From Pardosa pseudoannulata (lineage: Eukaryota > Arthropoda > Arachnida > Araneae > Lycosidae): DNA of 64,000 bases. Both the position numbers and the translations under genes were made by a program. Shown piece after piece: positions 49,791 to 63,064 of the stretch (the stretch's first letter is position 1; each line of letters starts with the position of its first letter). The stretch lies in contig CM063498.1 of assembly GCA_032207245.1 (NCBI GenBank), positions 96,783,851 through 96,847,850 on the forward strand. The letters are read 5' to 3'. The notes below the pieces were generated by a model that searched no databases, was not told the DNA's origin, and worked only from the letters and a program-made list of their open reading frames with translations.

Positions 49791-51842
49791 CAGAAAACAT
49801 TTATGTATGAATTACTCTCCCCATATTCGTGTAAGAAGTGTTAATTAATTTTCTATGTTCTTTACACATTTACGTGGTTATAGAAATTAGTTTTTTATCT
49901 TCATGCTATAAATATTCTACCTTTCTCTCTCTCCCTTTTTCTCTCCCATATTTACATATATCAGTTGTGTCTGCGTGCGTGTATATTGAAATAGTTAAAT
50001 GTACACAATATATATTTGTAGCAACATATACATAAGCATTCACGTATAAATTAATATACATCAATTAATATACAATTGTATTTATCGTACATATATGTAT
50101 GCATGCGTAATTTATGTACGCATATTTGAAGTACTTGGTGTTTCTTGGTACAGATGGTACCCTTAACATACACACTCGAGTTAACTCGAACGCGCTAAAC
50201 TGGTCAAAGTGTGCACATTCTAGATAATTCGAGCGGAGTTACATTTTATGTTGTTATATTTTTTCCCACTCGAATGCAATCTACAATTGAAAATAACAAT
50301 GTGATAGCAAAAATTATAACAATCATTTTATTGACATTTATCATTTACATGGGATAGTAAGCTATAACATTTACTATTCCGTATAAAATATACATATTTT
50401 TTCTACTTATCACTTACGATTTATCCCTTTCTTGTGAGCTGCTTTCTGGCAGTGTAATCATATTCATATGCTGATCGCTCATATTTCAATATATATTTTA
50501 CTAAATTATAATGCAAAATAAAATGCAATTGTTAACTATTTTATTACTAAGCTCGGCTGCAAAAAAATCCTTGACGCGAAGAGTCACTTTATATACTTTA
50601 TTCTTAAGATATTAAACATAAGTATTTCATATTTCATAAATATGCATGAAGGGATGACAAATCATGTTGTCAATTGGTAGACTGATATTTTAAAAATTAG
50701 AACTCCTACCAATTGTATATATATCCAATAAGCTCAAATTTTGATTATTTTTGTATTTTTGTAATTTTTTTTGGCAAGATAACGTTCTAAAATGTGTTTT
50801 TTACATAAAAAATAGATTTTATTTGGCCGGCCTTTAAAAAAAACTATGCATTAAGGTTTTAATTAAATAGAAGTTGATTATGTTTATCGTAAAAAAAAAT
50901 GGTGTCATATTCACCTACAATCAAAGTGAAATTTTGCCTTTTTTCGTTTCCGGTTGCAATTAAAATTAAAATACTGTTTCTCTTGACAGGATGCCAAAAT
51001 ATTTTCCGTCTAATAATCTAGTAACTGATGATCATATGACAAATTATGGAGGTATTAACATTAAAACGAAAAACAAGTATTTCTAAAAGGCATATTTTTT
51101 TAAATGTTTGAAAAGTTGTGTAATGCCATTATTGCATACACACGTTTCGATAAAATTTGAGTCATTTGGGAGATATGAGTCATTTGGGAAGTTTTTTTTA
51201 GTATTTAAGTCAAATTGGAACACTTAAAATCTTCTAGAATATATGGAATTTGTTTTTAATTGTCCATTTCGAGAGAACTTTTGACTTTTCAACAATGTAA
51301 AAATGTAACAAATAGACGAACTAAGAAAATGTACAGGACACTTTCCAAAGTTCCAAAAGTTCCAAAATCAACCTCATGAAAATTTTTGTAGAAAAAAAAA
51401 TTAATAAAGTATTCCTTTTTTCCCGAAACAAAATTATATTTTACGACAGCGAAAAATTTAAGCTATACGAGTCCATTTTTTAAATTCTAAATCCTTCATG
51501 AATCAACAGATGGCAGTTTTAAAATATACGAAACTTTCAGCAGACATCATTGCGTCTACTGTTTCGCCGAATGTCGCTGGAAAGTCTACTTTAATGGATT
51601 AAATAATTAGCTTTATGGGCAATTTTATTAATACCTCCTTTATTTAAAATCTCGGGTAAATTACGTGTGGACTGCTAATTTATAACAAATAGCTCTAGAG
51701 GGCAAAGTTGAGATTGGAACAAAACTTAAGTCAAAGTTGCGTGAAGAATAAACCCACAAGCATTCTTATTTATGTATAAAGATTTGTGTGCAGCATTTTA
51801 AAATGCCAATGCTCCTTCTATTAAAAAAGATTCAATTTATTG
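49791..51842. other. AT-rich stretch; possible weak inverted-repeat element
   Basis: A perfect palindrome CGAGTTAACTCG lies at about 50177-50188. GGAGGTATTAA (about 51048-51058) is matched in reverse by TTAATACCTCC (about 51629-51639), about 590 bp apart, which might mark a small DNA transposon, but no target duplication is clear. No coding region was recognised. Confidence 0.3.
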
Positions 51843-51970
51843 TTTGGTTTGGAATGCTAGAATTTAATTTTTTACAACACTAGAGCTGAGACTAGCTCAC
51901 ACTGCTTAAAGCCGACTCCAAACGGCTACAAGCATCCATGCCACATTGGGATACGAACCCACGAAATTAG
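51843..51970 (-). mobile_element. SINE copy, 5'-truncated
   Basis: Minus-strand SINE with GTTTGGTTTGGAATGCTAG, CTGCTTAAAGCCGACTCC, AAACGGCTAC, CATCCATGCC and B-box-like GGTTCGTATCCC. The A-box end is missing. TATTGT on both sides might be a remnant of the target duplication. Confidence 0.85.
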
Positions 51971-52872
51971 GTATTGTATTATTACTTTTAAATATATGGA
52001 TAATGTTTTTTTAGAATACGTACGAAAATTATGTCCTGAAATGTAACCGCTCATATTAAGACGTCGAATGAGAGACACGTGCTTGTAAAAATAAATGAAA
52101 GTGGATAATTTTATATTAAAGAATTGGGAACAAAAATAAATATAGCACTAATTATGAATTCCCTGTGTTCAAGACTCAAATAGAATGATAAGGTTTAATA
52201 ACCCTAATCTTCTTTCTAGATAGAAATAAATATAAAAAAATTAATAAAAATGTTCTTCCTTTTAAAGATTTTTTTTTGTGCAGGATGGGTAATTATTAGA
52301 ATGTTATTTTAGAAAACATAAAAAATTAAAAGAAAAATAAAATTTTTATCTTAGAAAATTTCGTTGATTTAATCAAATAAAAACAGTCTTATTCAGAACA
52401 TTTTTTATTAAATATGATATTGGGGTCAGGAATGAATTCCAAAAATACATTTTGTTAGGAAACGTGCACATTACTATCAGATTCCTTAAATATTTCCATC
52501 ACATTATTTTAATCTTTGATGATATCAGTTTTAAAATTGTACTTAATATTAAAAATATCCCCTATCTCTCATTCAAAAATGTGTGCATGTGTATTCGTGC
52601 ATGTAGTGATAAATATGATAAATGTTATAAGATGACAGTGGATGATGTGAAGAGATAAATTCGACATTTCTATGAATGTCTTATAATTACAAAATTTGTT
52701 TATAATAAGAAAATAAAACTTATAATGAAATGAGGAAACAGTTATTTCTTATTAAATTTGTCCTATAATGCAGAGAGATTTACTTGCAGCATAAAATATT
52801 TATCAACAATTTTTTAACGTTTTTACACAAAATAGTTTCTATTTTATAAATACTTCAATTATTCCAGGTGTA
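51971..52872. other. AT-rich stretch without a recognised feature
   Basis: The 68-codon frame 52452-52658 has no recognisable motif. Nothing else was seen. Confidence 0.45.
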
Positions 52873-54589
52873 TTTATCAACCTTTATATTCTTGCATTTA
52901 TGAATTACATAACATGTAGCTTAATCAATAAAAGTTAAATTTAATGTTTTTGGATTTATCAACATTTATATTCTTGCATTTATTAATTACATACCATGTA
53001 GCTTAAGCAATAAAAGTTAAATTTAATGTTTTTGGATTTATCAACATTTATATTCTTGCATTTATGAATTACATACCTTGTAGCTTAAGCAATAAAAGTT
53101 AAATTTAATGTTTTTGGATTTATCAACCTTTATATTCTTGCATTTATCAATTATATACATTGTAGCTTAAGCAATAAAAGTTAAATTTAATATTTATGGA
53201 TTTATCAACCTTTATATTCTTGCATTTATGAATTACATACCTTGTGGCTTTAGCAATAAAAGTTAAATTTAATGTTTATGGATTTATCAACATTTATATT
53301 CTTGCATTTATGAATTACATAACATGTAGCTTAATCAATAAAAGTTAAATTTAATGTTTTTGGATTTATCAACATTTATATTCTTGCATTTATCAATTAT
53401 ATACCTTGTAGCTTAAGCAATAAAAGTTAAATTTAATATTTATGGATTTATCAACCTTTATATTCTTGCATTTATGAATTACATACCTTGTGGCTTTAGC
53501 AATAAAAGTTAAATTTAATGTTTTTGGATTTATCAACATTTATATTCTTGCATTTATGAATTACATACCGTGTAGCTTAAGCAATAAAAGTTAAATTTCA
53601 TGTTTTTGGATTTATCAACCTTTATATTGTTGCATTTATGAATTACATACCTTGTGGCTTTAGCAATAAAAGTTAAATTTAATGTTTTTGGATTTATCAA
53701 ATTTATATTTTTCCATTTATGAATTACATACCTTGTAGTTTAAGCAATAAAAGTTAAATTTAATGTTTTTGGATTTATCAACCTTTATATTCTTGCATTC
53801 ATCAATAACATACCTTGTAGTTTAAGCAATAAAAGTTAAATTTAATGTTTTTGGATTTATCAACCTTTATATTCTTGCATTCATCAATAACATACCTTGT
53901 AGTTTAAGCAATAAAAGTTAAATTTAATGTTTTTGGATTTATCAAATTTATATTCTTGCATTCATCAATAACATACCTTGTAGTTTAAGCAATAAAAGTT
54001 AAATTTAATGTTTTTGGATTTATCAACCTTTATATTCTTGCATTCATCAATAACATACCTTGTAGTTTAAGCAATAAAAGTTAAATTTAATGTTTTTGGA
54101 TTTATCAACCTTTATATTCTTGCATTCATCAATAACATACCTTGTAGTTTAAGCAATAAAAGTTAAATTTAATGTTTTTGGATTTATCAGCCTTTATATT
54201 CTTGCATTCATCAATAACATACCTTGTAGTTTAAGCAATAAAATTTAAATTTAATGTTTTTGGATTTATCAACCTTTATATTCTTGCATTTATGAATTAC
54301 ATACCATGTAGCTTAAGCAATAAAAGTTAAATTTAATGTTTTTGGATTTATCAACATTTATATTCTTTCATTTATGAATTACATACCTTAGCTTTAGCAA
54401 TAACAGTTAAATTTAATATTTTTGGATTTATCAACATTTATATTCTTGCATTTGTGAATTACATACCTTGTAGTTTAAGCAATAAAATTTAAATTTAATG
54501 TTTTTGGATTTATCAACATTTATATTCTTGCATTTATGAATTACATACCATGTAGCTTAAGCAATAAAAGTTAAATTTAATGTTTTTGG
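52873..54589. repeat. 82-bp satellite array, about 21 copies
   Basis: The unit runs TTTATCAACMTTTATATTCT, TGCATTTATGAATTACATAC, CWTGTAGCTTAAGCAATAAA, AGTTAAATTTAATGTTTTTG, GA. The copies are highly alike, mostly differing at a few fixed sites and by 1-3 base deletions. A sub-type with CATTCATCAATAACATACC and TAGTTTAAG forms six copies in a row (about 53769-54245) inside the array. No copy has coding potential and there are no spacers, so this is a true tandem satellite and not a CRISPR-like array. Confidence 0.97.
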
Positions 54590-55946
54590 TACCACGTTAT
54601 CTAATTTCCTCTTAAAAAAATATGTTACATTTAAAAAATTTGATATTTTCTTAATTTTCTTTACTTTTTATATTTTCTTAGAATCCTTATGATAGAAACT
54701 GCATTTTAAAGTCTAAAATGTACTTAAATATAAATGAAAATAATTGCCACATTATACGGTTAAGAAAACATGGAGCACTTCTAAAAAAGCTCATTTTCTA
54801 AAACGTTATCAACTGCTTCAAAAAAATATATTTTACTTTCTAAACCAGTGACATTAAAATGTAAAAAACATATAAGACAATAAAAATGAATTTTAAAAGT
54901 TTACTATCTCTTGAATATACAATTATAAAAAAATGCGTATATGTTTGTATACAAGTGTTTATCATATTTGTAGTCATGTGTATGACGTATGCCCATTTTC
55001 ATGATAAGCAAAAATACTCATTTAAGTATTCGTCTTGAAACCTTAAATATTTATTTATCATTACATTATTTTAAAATAAAATATAAATTTGATTAGGTAA
55101 TTATTAAAATTAAGGCATGTTCTCAAACATTTGAACTGATTGTAATACTATAAAAAGCAATCATATGCCTCATAAAAATTCTGAATGAGATTTGAATAGG
55201 AAAAAAAATATTCGATTAAGTAGAATAAAAAGATTCTAGACAAATTACACGAATTATGTATTTCATATGCTCACAATGCATACTGAGTAATTATATGTAA
55301 TAACCAAAATCTCATTTCTTTCATTTCATTCGGCAACAGGGAAAAATGAATTGAAAAAAAAAATAAGTACCTTGAGAACACGTGGCTTAATTCTTGTGGA
55401 AAAAAATTAGTGGTTAATAAATTGCTGTTTCATCAAATAAAGATTAAAATTAAAAAAAGTTTTTTGCTGAAAAATGTCTTGGTTTTAATCAAATGAAAAT
55501 ATTATTACTTTTGCAGAGTATAGTATTATATATCAGACATCTTTGAAAGCCATAAAACTTTATTTATTATCTGATTATATGGTTTACTGTTATATACATA
55601 GAAATTTTAATTAATCATTGAATTATTTTGTATTTCATATTAGCTTTAAATCATTTTAGCTTTAAATTAACATGTATGTTTTTTATAAATATGTAAATAT
55701 TTATAACAGATAATAAAATATATGCATAAAATTTATACATATGTAATATAACAAAATTCACTTTAATATCTCTTTAATTTCACTTTAATATATCTTTAAA
55801 AACCTATTATCTTTCATTCTAATTCCTTTCAATCATTTTCCCTGCTATAAAATGTCTTAAAGCAGTTCCATCGACTTAAAATTCTTCACATTTCCCAAAG
55901 CATTCTATGCAATAGATGCACATTTTCTGTCCCCTCCCCTCATTTC
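54590..55946. other. AT-rich stretch without a recognised gene
   Basis: Contains the second copy of the ~280-bp segment (about 55265-55530); otherwise nothing recognised. Confidence 0.45.
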
Positions 55947-56135
55947 TCAGCTGTCATAAGCAAATAGCTCCGTTTTCCCCCTGATATAGCAGTTAAATTG
56001 GTTTCCATTTGTCTTGGAAATTTTTCGTCTTTGTCTAGCTATGGGGTCCAACTCTGTTCCAACACGTGTTTTCGTGTTCATACTCTTCTGCCGCTGGCTA
56101 GTGATGGTACTATTTTCTTCTAAAAATGCGTACAT

Positions 56136-56565
56136 AGCTACACATACTACACATTCTTATACATTCATATCCACGCAATTCACATATATACACACAGATT
56201 TATACACATATACGGATATATATTCACATACACAGACATATACACACATATATATATATACATAATTCACAAATACACACACACACATATATATATATAT
56301 ATAAATAGAATACATACATTCACATTTTTACACACAAATATATATACTCAGATATGCACACATGTGTAATCATACATAAATACATTCCTACACACATACA
56401 TATATAAACACACACCTTAGGTATGCATATACACAAGCATACAGATACATATACAGAGATACAAAGACTTGCATGCACACATACATACACAAATGTACAC
56501 ACACGTGTGTATATATATACATATACGCGCGCGCGCACACACACACACACACAGAGACGGGGGGG
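56136..56565. repeat. CA/TA/CG-rich microsatellite zone
   Basis: Mixed ACAC, ACAT and ATAT runs with ACGCGCGCGC followed by (CA)n near 56524-56552 and a G-run just beyond. The frames 56014-56265, 56320-56595 and 56469-56660 are mainly repeat translations. Confidence 0.95.
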
Positions 56566-57030
56566 GAGTGAGAGATAGATACAAAAAATATTCATGTAAT
56601 TACGAAACTTTCAATATATTTCACCATATCTGTACATATTACAGTATTATGCGAACCTAAACAAACCTGAAAATATGAGCTAAATGAGATTTCATTTAAA
56701 AAACATAAAATAAAATTATACCAAGCAAATAACAGGAATTACGAATTTTACTTGCTCAAATAACCCAACCTATGTAATTACATTTAATGAACGAAATTGC
56801 ATTTACTTATTTTGAGGCAGCGATAGGGAAAATAAATTATGAAAAAACATTACCTGTGAATGTGTAATTTAATTTCTGCGAAAAAATATTCAGCAATTAC
56901 TATGTTCTTTTACCATACATTGATTAATAAAAGTAAAATATCTTTTTTCCTTGTAATTGCAGAAAATCTCCTGGTTTTAATCAAATCTAAACTATCATTT
57001 CTTCTTGTATTACTTTTTACATATCGTTAA

Positions 57031-59357
57031 ATATGGTATATGTAACTTTATAAATACTGCAGAATATGTTATTTGTGGTTATGTGTGAGTTACTTTCATA
57101 TATCTCGATGTATTAGTTATTTCGAAAATAAATTTATTGGTCTGCCTCACGGAAGTGGGAAATTAAATATTATTTAAACATATGTAAAGAACATCATCCT
57201 CAGATCTATTTTAAGTAATATATATCACCTTCAAAAACGTGTTCAAATATGCATAGTATTTTCATTGTAAAAACTATTTTTCTATCAGTAATGATGATTA
57301 ATCTTTTATGCGGAAAATTACCAAAATTACCCATCTGTTAAAATCTCCTTAAAGTAATAGGAATTATTTCTTCTGTAATTGAAACTAAGCACAGAATTTA
57401 AACAAAAATATTAATAAATTAAAGTTATTTATATCACTACTTTTTTAATGTTGGAATTTAAGAGATTGAAGAAACTTACTTCACACACTGCTTGCATTAA
57501 ATAATTATTTCTACACTAAATGTTGAAGTTTATTATTAAACAATAACAATACTTACTGTATATTTGTGTTAGTTTTCTGCTTTCAAACGTCGATCATGTA
57601 GGAGAAACATTACTCGAAATAATTCAAGGTTCTAATTGTAATTTAAAGTTCAAAACAAATAACACTTACTTCTCTTTTTATTTTGGCATCTCCTAAAAGA
57701 ATTTAAAAAAGAGAATATCTACGAACTTAAAGTACACTTTATTTATTGCATTTAACAAACTGGAAAAGGGAACAAAAGTTATAGATATCTTTAATGTCTT
57801 CTTCATTTCACTTGAAATACCCACAATTGACAAATCATTCTAAATGTTTGGGTTTACAATTATATTCGTTTTCTTCCAACATGAGGGTTAATTACATTGG
57901 AATCTACTGTATAAAGCTGATTTTTAAACGGATTCTAACATCTGTATCAACAATAGAAACAAATACCGATCTAAAAATTCAGCAATTATACAATATTTTT
58001 ATAAGTATAGTATCACTGAACAAGCACAATTTCTTTAAAATCAAAATATAATGTATGAGCATAAAATGTGATTCAATATTAAAGCAATATTTAATTATTT
58101 TTTCTCAAAATATTACATTGATTTAATAATTTTTATGTGTTGAAATTACTTTTCCTTTACCGATAATTTTTAATAAATATATTTTCGGTATGTATATTGT
58201 TTGGATTTTTAGTAAGAATGCAGATTTTGGCAGGATTTATTAAAATGAACTTTGAAAAGTCTTATTCATTTAAAAGATGCAATAAAACTATTTTCAAAAC
58301 AATAACATTCAGCAAAATATTTATCTTAAAAGTTTAAGACATACTGACAAACTCTGATAGTTAACAATATATTAAATTTAAACAGATTTTAGGTATACAA
58401 CAGACTGTAACATCTGTGATTATATGTCAGTTTTAAATGCCTATGTTACAACTGACAAACATATATGTCTTCTTTTAAGCGTAGGCTATAAAAATAAGAA
58501 TCTACTGAAATAGCCAGAAAAACTCGAGAAGAAATGAAATCCAATTGGAACGAGACCAATGATGTGTAATTTTAATATGACTATATATTAGTTATGTTTG
58601 TATTAGAGGAAATTTTTAAAAATGACATCTCATTAATTAATGACATTATTTGTAAAGTTTAAAAATTCTAAATAAATCATCTATTTAACAGAAAAGTAAA
58701 TCAAAGATTTCAGATAAAAACAAAAAACAATAAAAAAGCCCAGTCTTCAGATAATATTAATAATTAGCTAAAACACGTTAAATAGCTCTTTTAAATCATA
58801 AATTATTTTTATAAACAACTTTTACCAAGAAAATTAAAGCAAAATAGATCGAAAATGTGAAATTATTTACATTAAAGACATAATCACTTTTATTCTTATT
58901 TATTTATTTTTTGTAAAGACAATGATACTTTTATATATCGAAGATATCGAGATCGTGGTGTATCTTTGCATAAAAAATTAATATCAGGTTTTTTCAAGGT
59001 ATTAGATATATCCACCCAATTGAAGGGAGTGAAGTTGGACTTCTTTTACTCTTATAAATATAAAATAACTTTCTCACTAAAAAAATTCCCAATTTATTGC
59101 CAAATGAAGTTAATAGATTTGATATATTTGATCAGGAGTTGGTAAAATTAAATAAGTTTGGTCATAGGCTTCATGCACTATATTGCCAATGATGACTGGT
59201 CACTTGCGATTTTAGACATTTTGTTGAATATCTAGATAAATACAAGTGGAATTATCCACGAGAAATTATCCTGAAACCTGAAGCGTGTAAACAGGATGAT
59301 AGACGTCATATAGTTATGTTAAGAATATTTCCCAAAACCTCATAGGGGACCGTCCAC
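57031..59357. other. AT-rich stretch without a recognised feature
   Basis: The 85-codon frame 57794-58051 is not recognisable. No transposon ends or tandem units were seen. Confidence 0.45.
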
Positions 59358-60595
59358 AAATTGAAGAAAAACGATAGCCCTGTAAAAAGTAATGTATGAA
59401 AAGCGTTGAAACTTTAGCACATAATCAGTATGCTGTCAGAATAATATGTATTAATTGTTTTGAGTATAACAAGTAAACTCGTGGAGAAATTAAGGTTTTT
59501 ATAAAAAAAATTCCAAATTTCCCCAAGTATTTTTCTTATTATTTGCTGAGATCTCAATATCAAATAATGTCATTTTCAGGACGCATGTCAAATGACATTG
59601 TACACAATACCCTGCAATCGAAATTAACAAATAATAATTTTTTTATGAAAAATGACCAGGTCTACTAAATGTTTCACTGAGCAAATGCATTCAAAATATA
59701 ATGTGCATAATGTATAGAGCAACTTTTGTGAAAGTCTTAAATACACAGCTTGAAAATTCTGAAAGTGATCGTTGATAGAATAAGGTCGAAATCCGTTATT
59801 CCTAAAAGGAAGCAATATTCATGCCCATACCTAAATCACTATTTAGTATTCCTTTCAGTAAAAGCTTTCTTTAAATAAAATATGTTGTTGAAAGTTCTTA
59901 ATACTGGATAACTCATTGGTGGAGCAAAAGTATGTAATTCTAAATTACAAATTTTCTGGGACACCAAAGAGAAATATTACCCCAGTCATTCTATTAAAAA
60001 TTCCTTTTTGTAAGACATTAGGAAAATCACCTGACGGTACTAGTGGCACTTCAAAATATTAAATAAAGTTTTTATGTATATAAATATATATGTCTGGTTT
60101 GGTTATATGCTTTAAAATGCAGTATTTTTTTTACTGCGAGAAAAGAAACAAATTATTTTTGTAGGTTTTAATGGACATTTGGGAGACGTTTATTGTAAGA
60201 AAAACGAACTGGTAGGTAAATACAGAAGTCTATTAGAAGTCAGTTCTCGGGTTAGGAAGTGACCCTTTATATGTTATATAAATGACTATATAACTGGTGC
60301 TTATTTACAAAAATATAACTTCACAATTGGTTTACACCATCAGAGTTACTGAAGGTTGGAAATTGTAATGGGAATTTCCTTTGAGGACCGGAAGGTCTGA
60401 TTATTTTATAAAAAATGAATAGAAGAAGCTACTATAATATTAAATAATATAATTAAAATTAAAATAATATATTATTACAGCTATGTATATGCACGAATAT
60501 GAACGAGGTTATGTTTATTATTTATTTCACTTAGTTGAATATTAAAACATTTAAGTGCTCCCACACACAAATAATTAACTTGCTATTTTTTTTGT

Positions 60596-60823
60596 GTGGG
60601 GGATTGGGAGTTAAAACCACATGACAAGGTACCACGTATATATTCAATTGTCACTGTTGAGTCCAACTCTCGAGGGCTGTGTTACGAACAGACTTGTAAG
60701 ACCCGACAGCCCACTATGCCAGTTGTTGTAAAAAAGCACAAACTCTTGTCTAAGCACATAACTAAGTGGTCACTGAATAGCGGACAGAAATGGTCATCTG
60801 TAGGAGGTGACAAGGGCGACTGT
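60596..60823 (+). CDS. Hypothetical 76-residue open frame, copy A
   Basis: Starts MGDWELKPHDKVPRIYSIVT and ends GGDKGDC before TAA at 60824-60826. It has three Cys, many Lys, no signal peptide, no membrane segment and no domain I know. It is repeated at 62837 with one amino-acid change (Glu21 to Gly) and one silent change. The non-coding flanks are equally conserved between the copies, so the similarity reflects recent duplication or conversion and not selection on the protein. The frame may well be untranslated; no splice sites or promoter were recognised. Confidence 0.2.
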
Positions 60824-61871
60824 TAAGGGATACTGGGTCTGCACATAACGCCCTACACCAGATTTATCTGGAGGGGGGCAGGTCACCTGGTCATTATTGA
60901 TATTCACTAACTTTCATAGACAGACTTAGAACTTTGTAAAGGAAGATAATAAATTTCTTTAAATTTATTAGTACACTCATCGGTATACTTTTTGTAAACC
61001 TTCTGTTTACTTATCATCTATTCATATTAAAATTCACGTTAACATGAACGAAGAAAATTTAATTAGTTATACATAAAGATAAAATACTTGTATCTTGAAT
61101 AAATAAAATTTTACATCAAATGAATATCAACGTTAAAAAATTGAAGAAAAAAGCCAATATATTTTGTATAAACACTGTAAAAAGGATAATTTTAGGAATA
61201 ATCTTTGTTCATTGTTATGATGAATAGCAGACGTATACTAGTAGAGATATTAAATCTTTTAATTAAAACAATCTAAATTTCTCCAAGTATCTTAAAATTA
61301 ATTTGCAGAGTTCTGAATATTAAATAATGTTTTTCCAGGACGCATGCCAAAAGACATTGTACAAAATACCCTGCAATCGAAATTAAAAAATAATAAAATT
61401 TGGATGAAAAATGAACTGGTTTATTAAACGTTTCACTGCGCATGCGAGAATGCGATCAAAATATAATTTGCATAATATATTACATAAATGTATAGAGCAA
61501 CTTTGTGAAAGTCCCAAAAACACGCTTGAAACTTCTGAAAGTGATCGTATGATAAAATTTAAGCTGCGAAATCCACTGTTTCCAGAAAGGAACAATATTC
61601 ATGCCATACCTAAGGCACGTTTTTAGTATGCTTTTCTGTAAAATTTTCTTTTATTTAAAAAAATTGTGTTGTTTAACGTTCTTAATACTGGAACAACTCA
61701 TTCGTGGACCACACAGTGTAATTCTGAATTACAATAGAGTTCAGAGACACCATAAAGAGAAAAATTACGGTCATTCTATTAAAAAGTCATTTTTGAAAGA
61801 CATTACGAAAACCAGCTGACGATACTAGTGCTACTTCGAAATATTAAATAAAATTTTTCTATGTATATAAA

Positions 61872-62241
61872 TGTAATATTAAAATCACTTATTTACGTAT
61901 TTTAATAAATATTGTTCCATAAAGTACGTTCGGAGGTTTGCTGGTAATTCTGATTTTTCCCCCTCCAGACACGATATAAACTTAATTCAGCTTCTGTCTG
62001 TATGATTTTAACCAATAGAGCGTTCTTTTTAAACATGGGTACTTTTTATCACGTGATCAATTGTGCTTAGGAATTATTCGTAGTATTTTTACCTGACAGA
62101 TCCCTACTTGAAAAGTGTATGTGCGGGATCACATTGTCTATGTGGACTAGGTTGTAAAAGTATTTGCCTGTTGTATGGATTTCATGTTTCTTACCAAAAT
62201 AAACTGTGTTGGGATTTTAAGTGAGTCTCGCCCATATTACA
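61872..62241 (+). mobile_element. Solo LTR (370 bp) inserted in unit B
   Basis: Ends are TGTAATAT and ATATTACA, a perfect 8-bp inverted pair with TG...CA. The 4-bp flanks are TAAA (61868-61871) and GAAA (62242-62245), one change apart. Unit A has the uninterrupted site (GTATATAAATATATATGTC, about 60073-60092), so the insertion came after the duplication or only into this copy. On the plus strand GATATAAAC (about 61974-61982) could be the TATA box and AAATAAAC (about 62198-62206) the polyadenylation signal, so transcription would run left to right. No internal region or second LTR remains. Confidence 0.75.
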
Positions 62242-62242
62242 G

Positions 62243-62243
<1 letters not shown>

Positions 62244-62320
<77 letters not shown>
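62244..62320. repeat. (AT)n microsatellite
   Basis: About 38 AT units directly after the solo LTR. The matching place in unit A has only ATATATAT, so the expansion happened in unit B. The minus frame 62191-62379 is its translation. Confidence 0.96.
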
Positions 62321-62324
<4 letters not shown>

Positions 62325-62836
62325 GGTTTGTTATATTAGTTAAAATGCAGTATACTGCTTTTACGTCGAGAAAAGGCAAGATTTGTTTTTGTAGGTGTTA
62401 AAGGGCAGAAGGTTTTAGCTACTCTCTGGGAGACGTTTATAATCGGAAAAAAGAACTCGTGGGTAGAATAAGAAGTCTTTTAAATGTCAGTTCTCGGGTT
62501 ACGAAGTGACTCTATGAATGTTATATACATGGCTATATAACCAGTGCTGGTTTACAAAAATACAACTTGAGGAATGGTATACACCAACAGAGTTATTGAA
62601 GGTTGAAAAATGTAATGGGAAATTTCCTTTGAGAGACGAAATGTCGGTTTATTTTCTAAAACAAAATAATAAGTTACCATAATATTAAATAATATAATTA
62701 TTATTAAAATAATATATAATTACAGCTATGAATATGCACGAATACGAGTGTATGTTTATTATTTATTTCACTTAGTTGAATATTAAAACATTTAAGTGTT
62801 CCCACACACAAATAATTAACTTGCTATTTTTTTTGT

Positions 62837-63064
62837 GTGGGGGATTGGGAGTTAAAACCACATGACAAGGTACCACGTATATATTCAATTGTCACTGTTG
62901 GGTCCAACTCTCGAGGGCTGTGTTACGAACAGACTTGTAAGACCCGACAGCCCACTATGCCAGTTGTTGTAAAAAAGCACAAACTCTTGTCTAAGCACAT
63001 AACTAAGTGGTCACTGAATAGCGGACAGAAATGGTCATCTGTAGGAGGTGACAAGGGAGACTGT
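62837..63064 (+). CDS. Hypothetical 76-residue open frame, copy B
   Basis: Second copy of the frame at 60596, with Gly in place of Glu at residue 21 and a silent change in the GGDKGD end. The same doubts apply: the surrounding DNA is just as similar, and no family, signal peptide or promoter is seen. Confidence 0.2.

Larger units (their letters stand above)
49500..57030. repeat. Three diverged copies of a ~280-bp segment
   Basis: Segments at about 49500-49790, 55265-55530 and 56755-57030 share, in order, GAGTAATTACATTTAATAAC, AAATCTCATTT, a short A-run, TTACCTGAGAACAGGTAATT and GGTTTTAATCAAATGAAA (approximate shared forms). They differ by many changes. Each has CA/AT-rich simple sequence somewhere nearby, so larger old duplications are possible. 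Only the named blocks are duplicated as far as I can see; other features between them are listed separately. Confidence 0.65.

Noticed and set aside
52873..54589. Regular repeats that could suggest a CRISPR array
   Set aside because: Units are directly adjacent with no unique spacers, and the window is eukaryotic.
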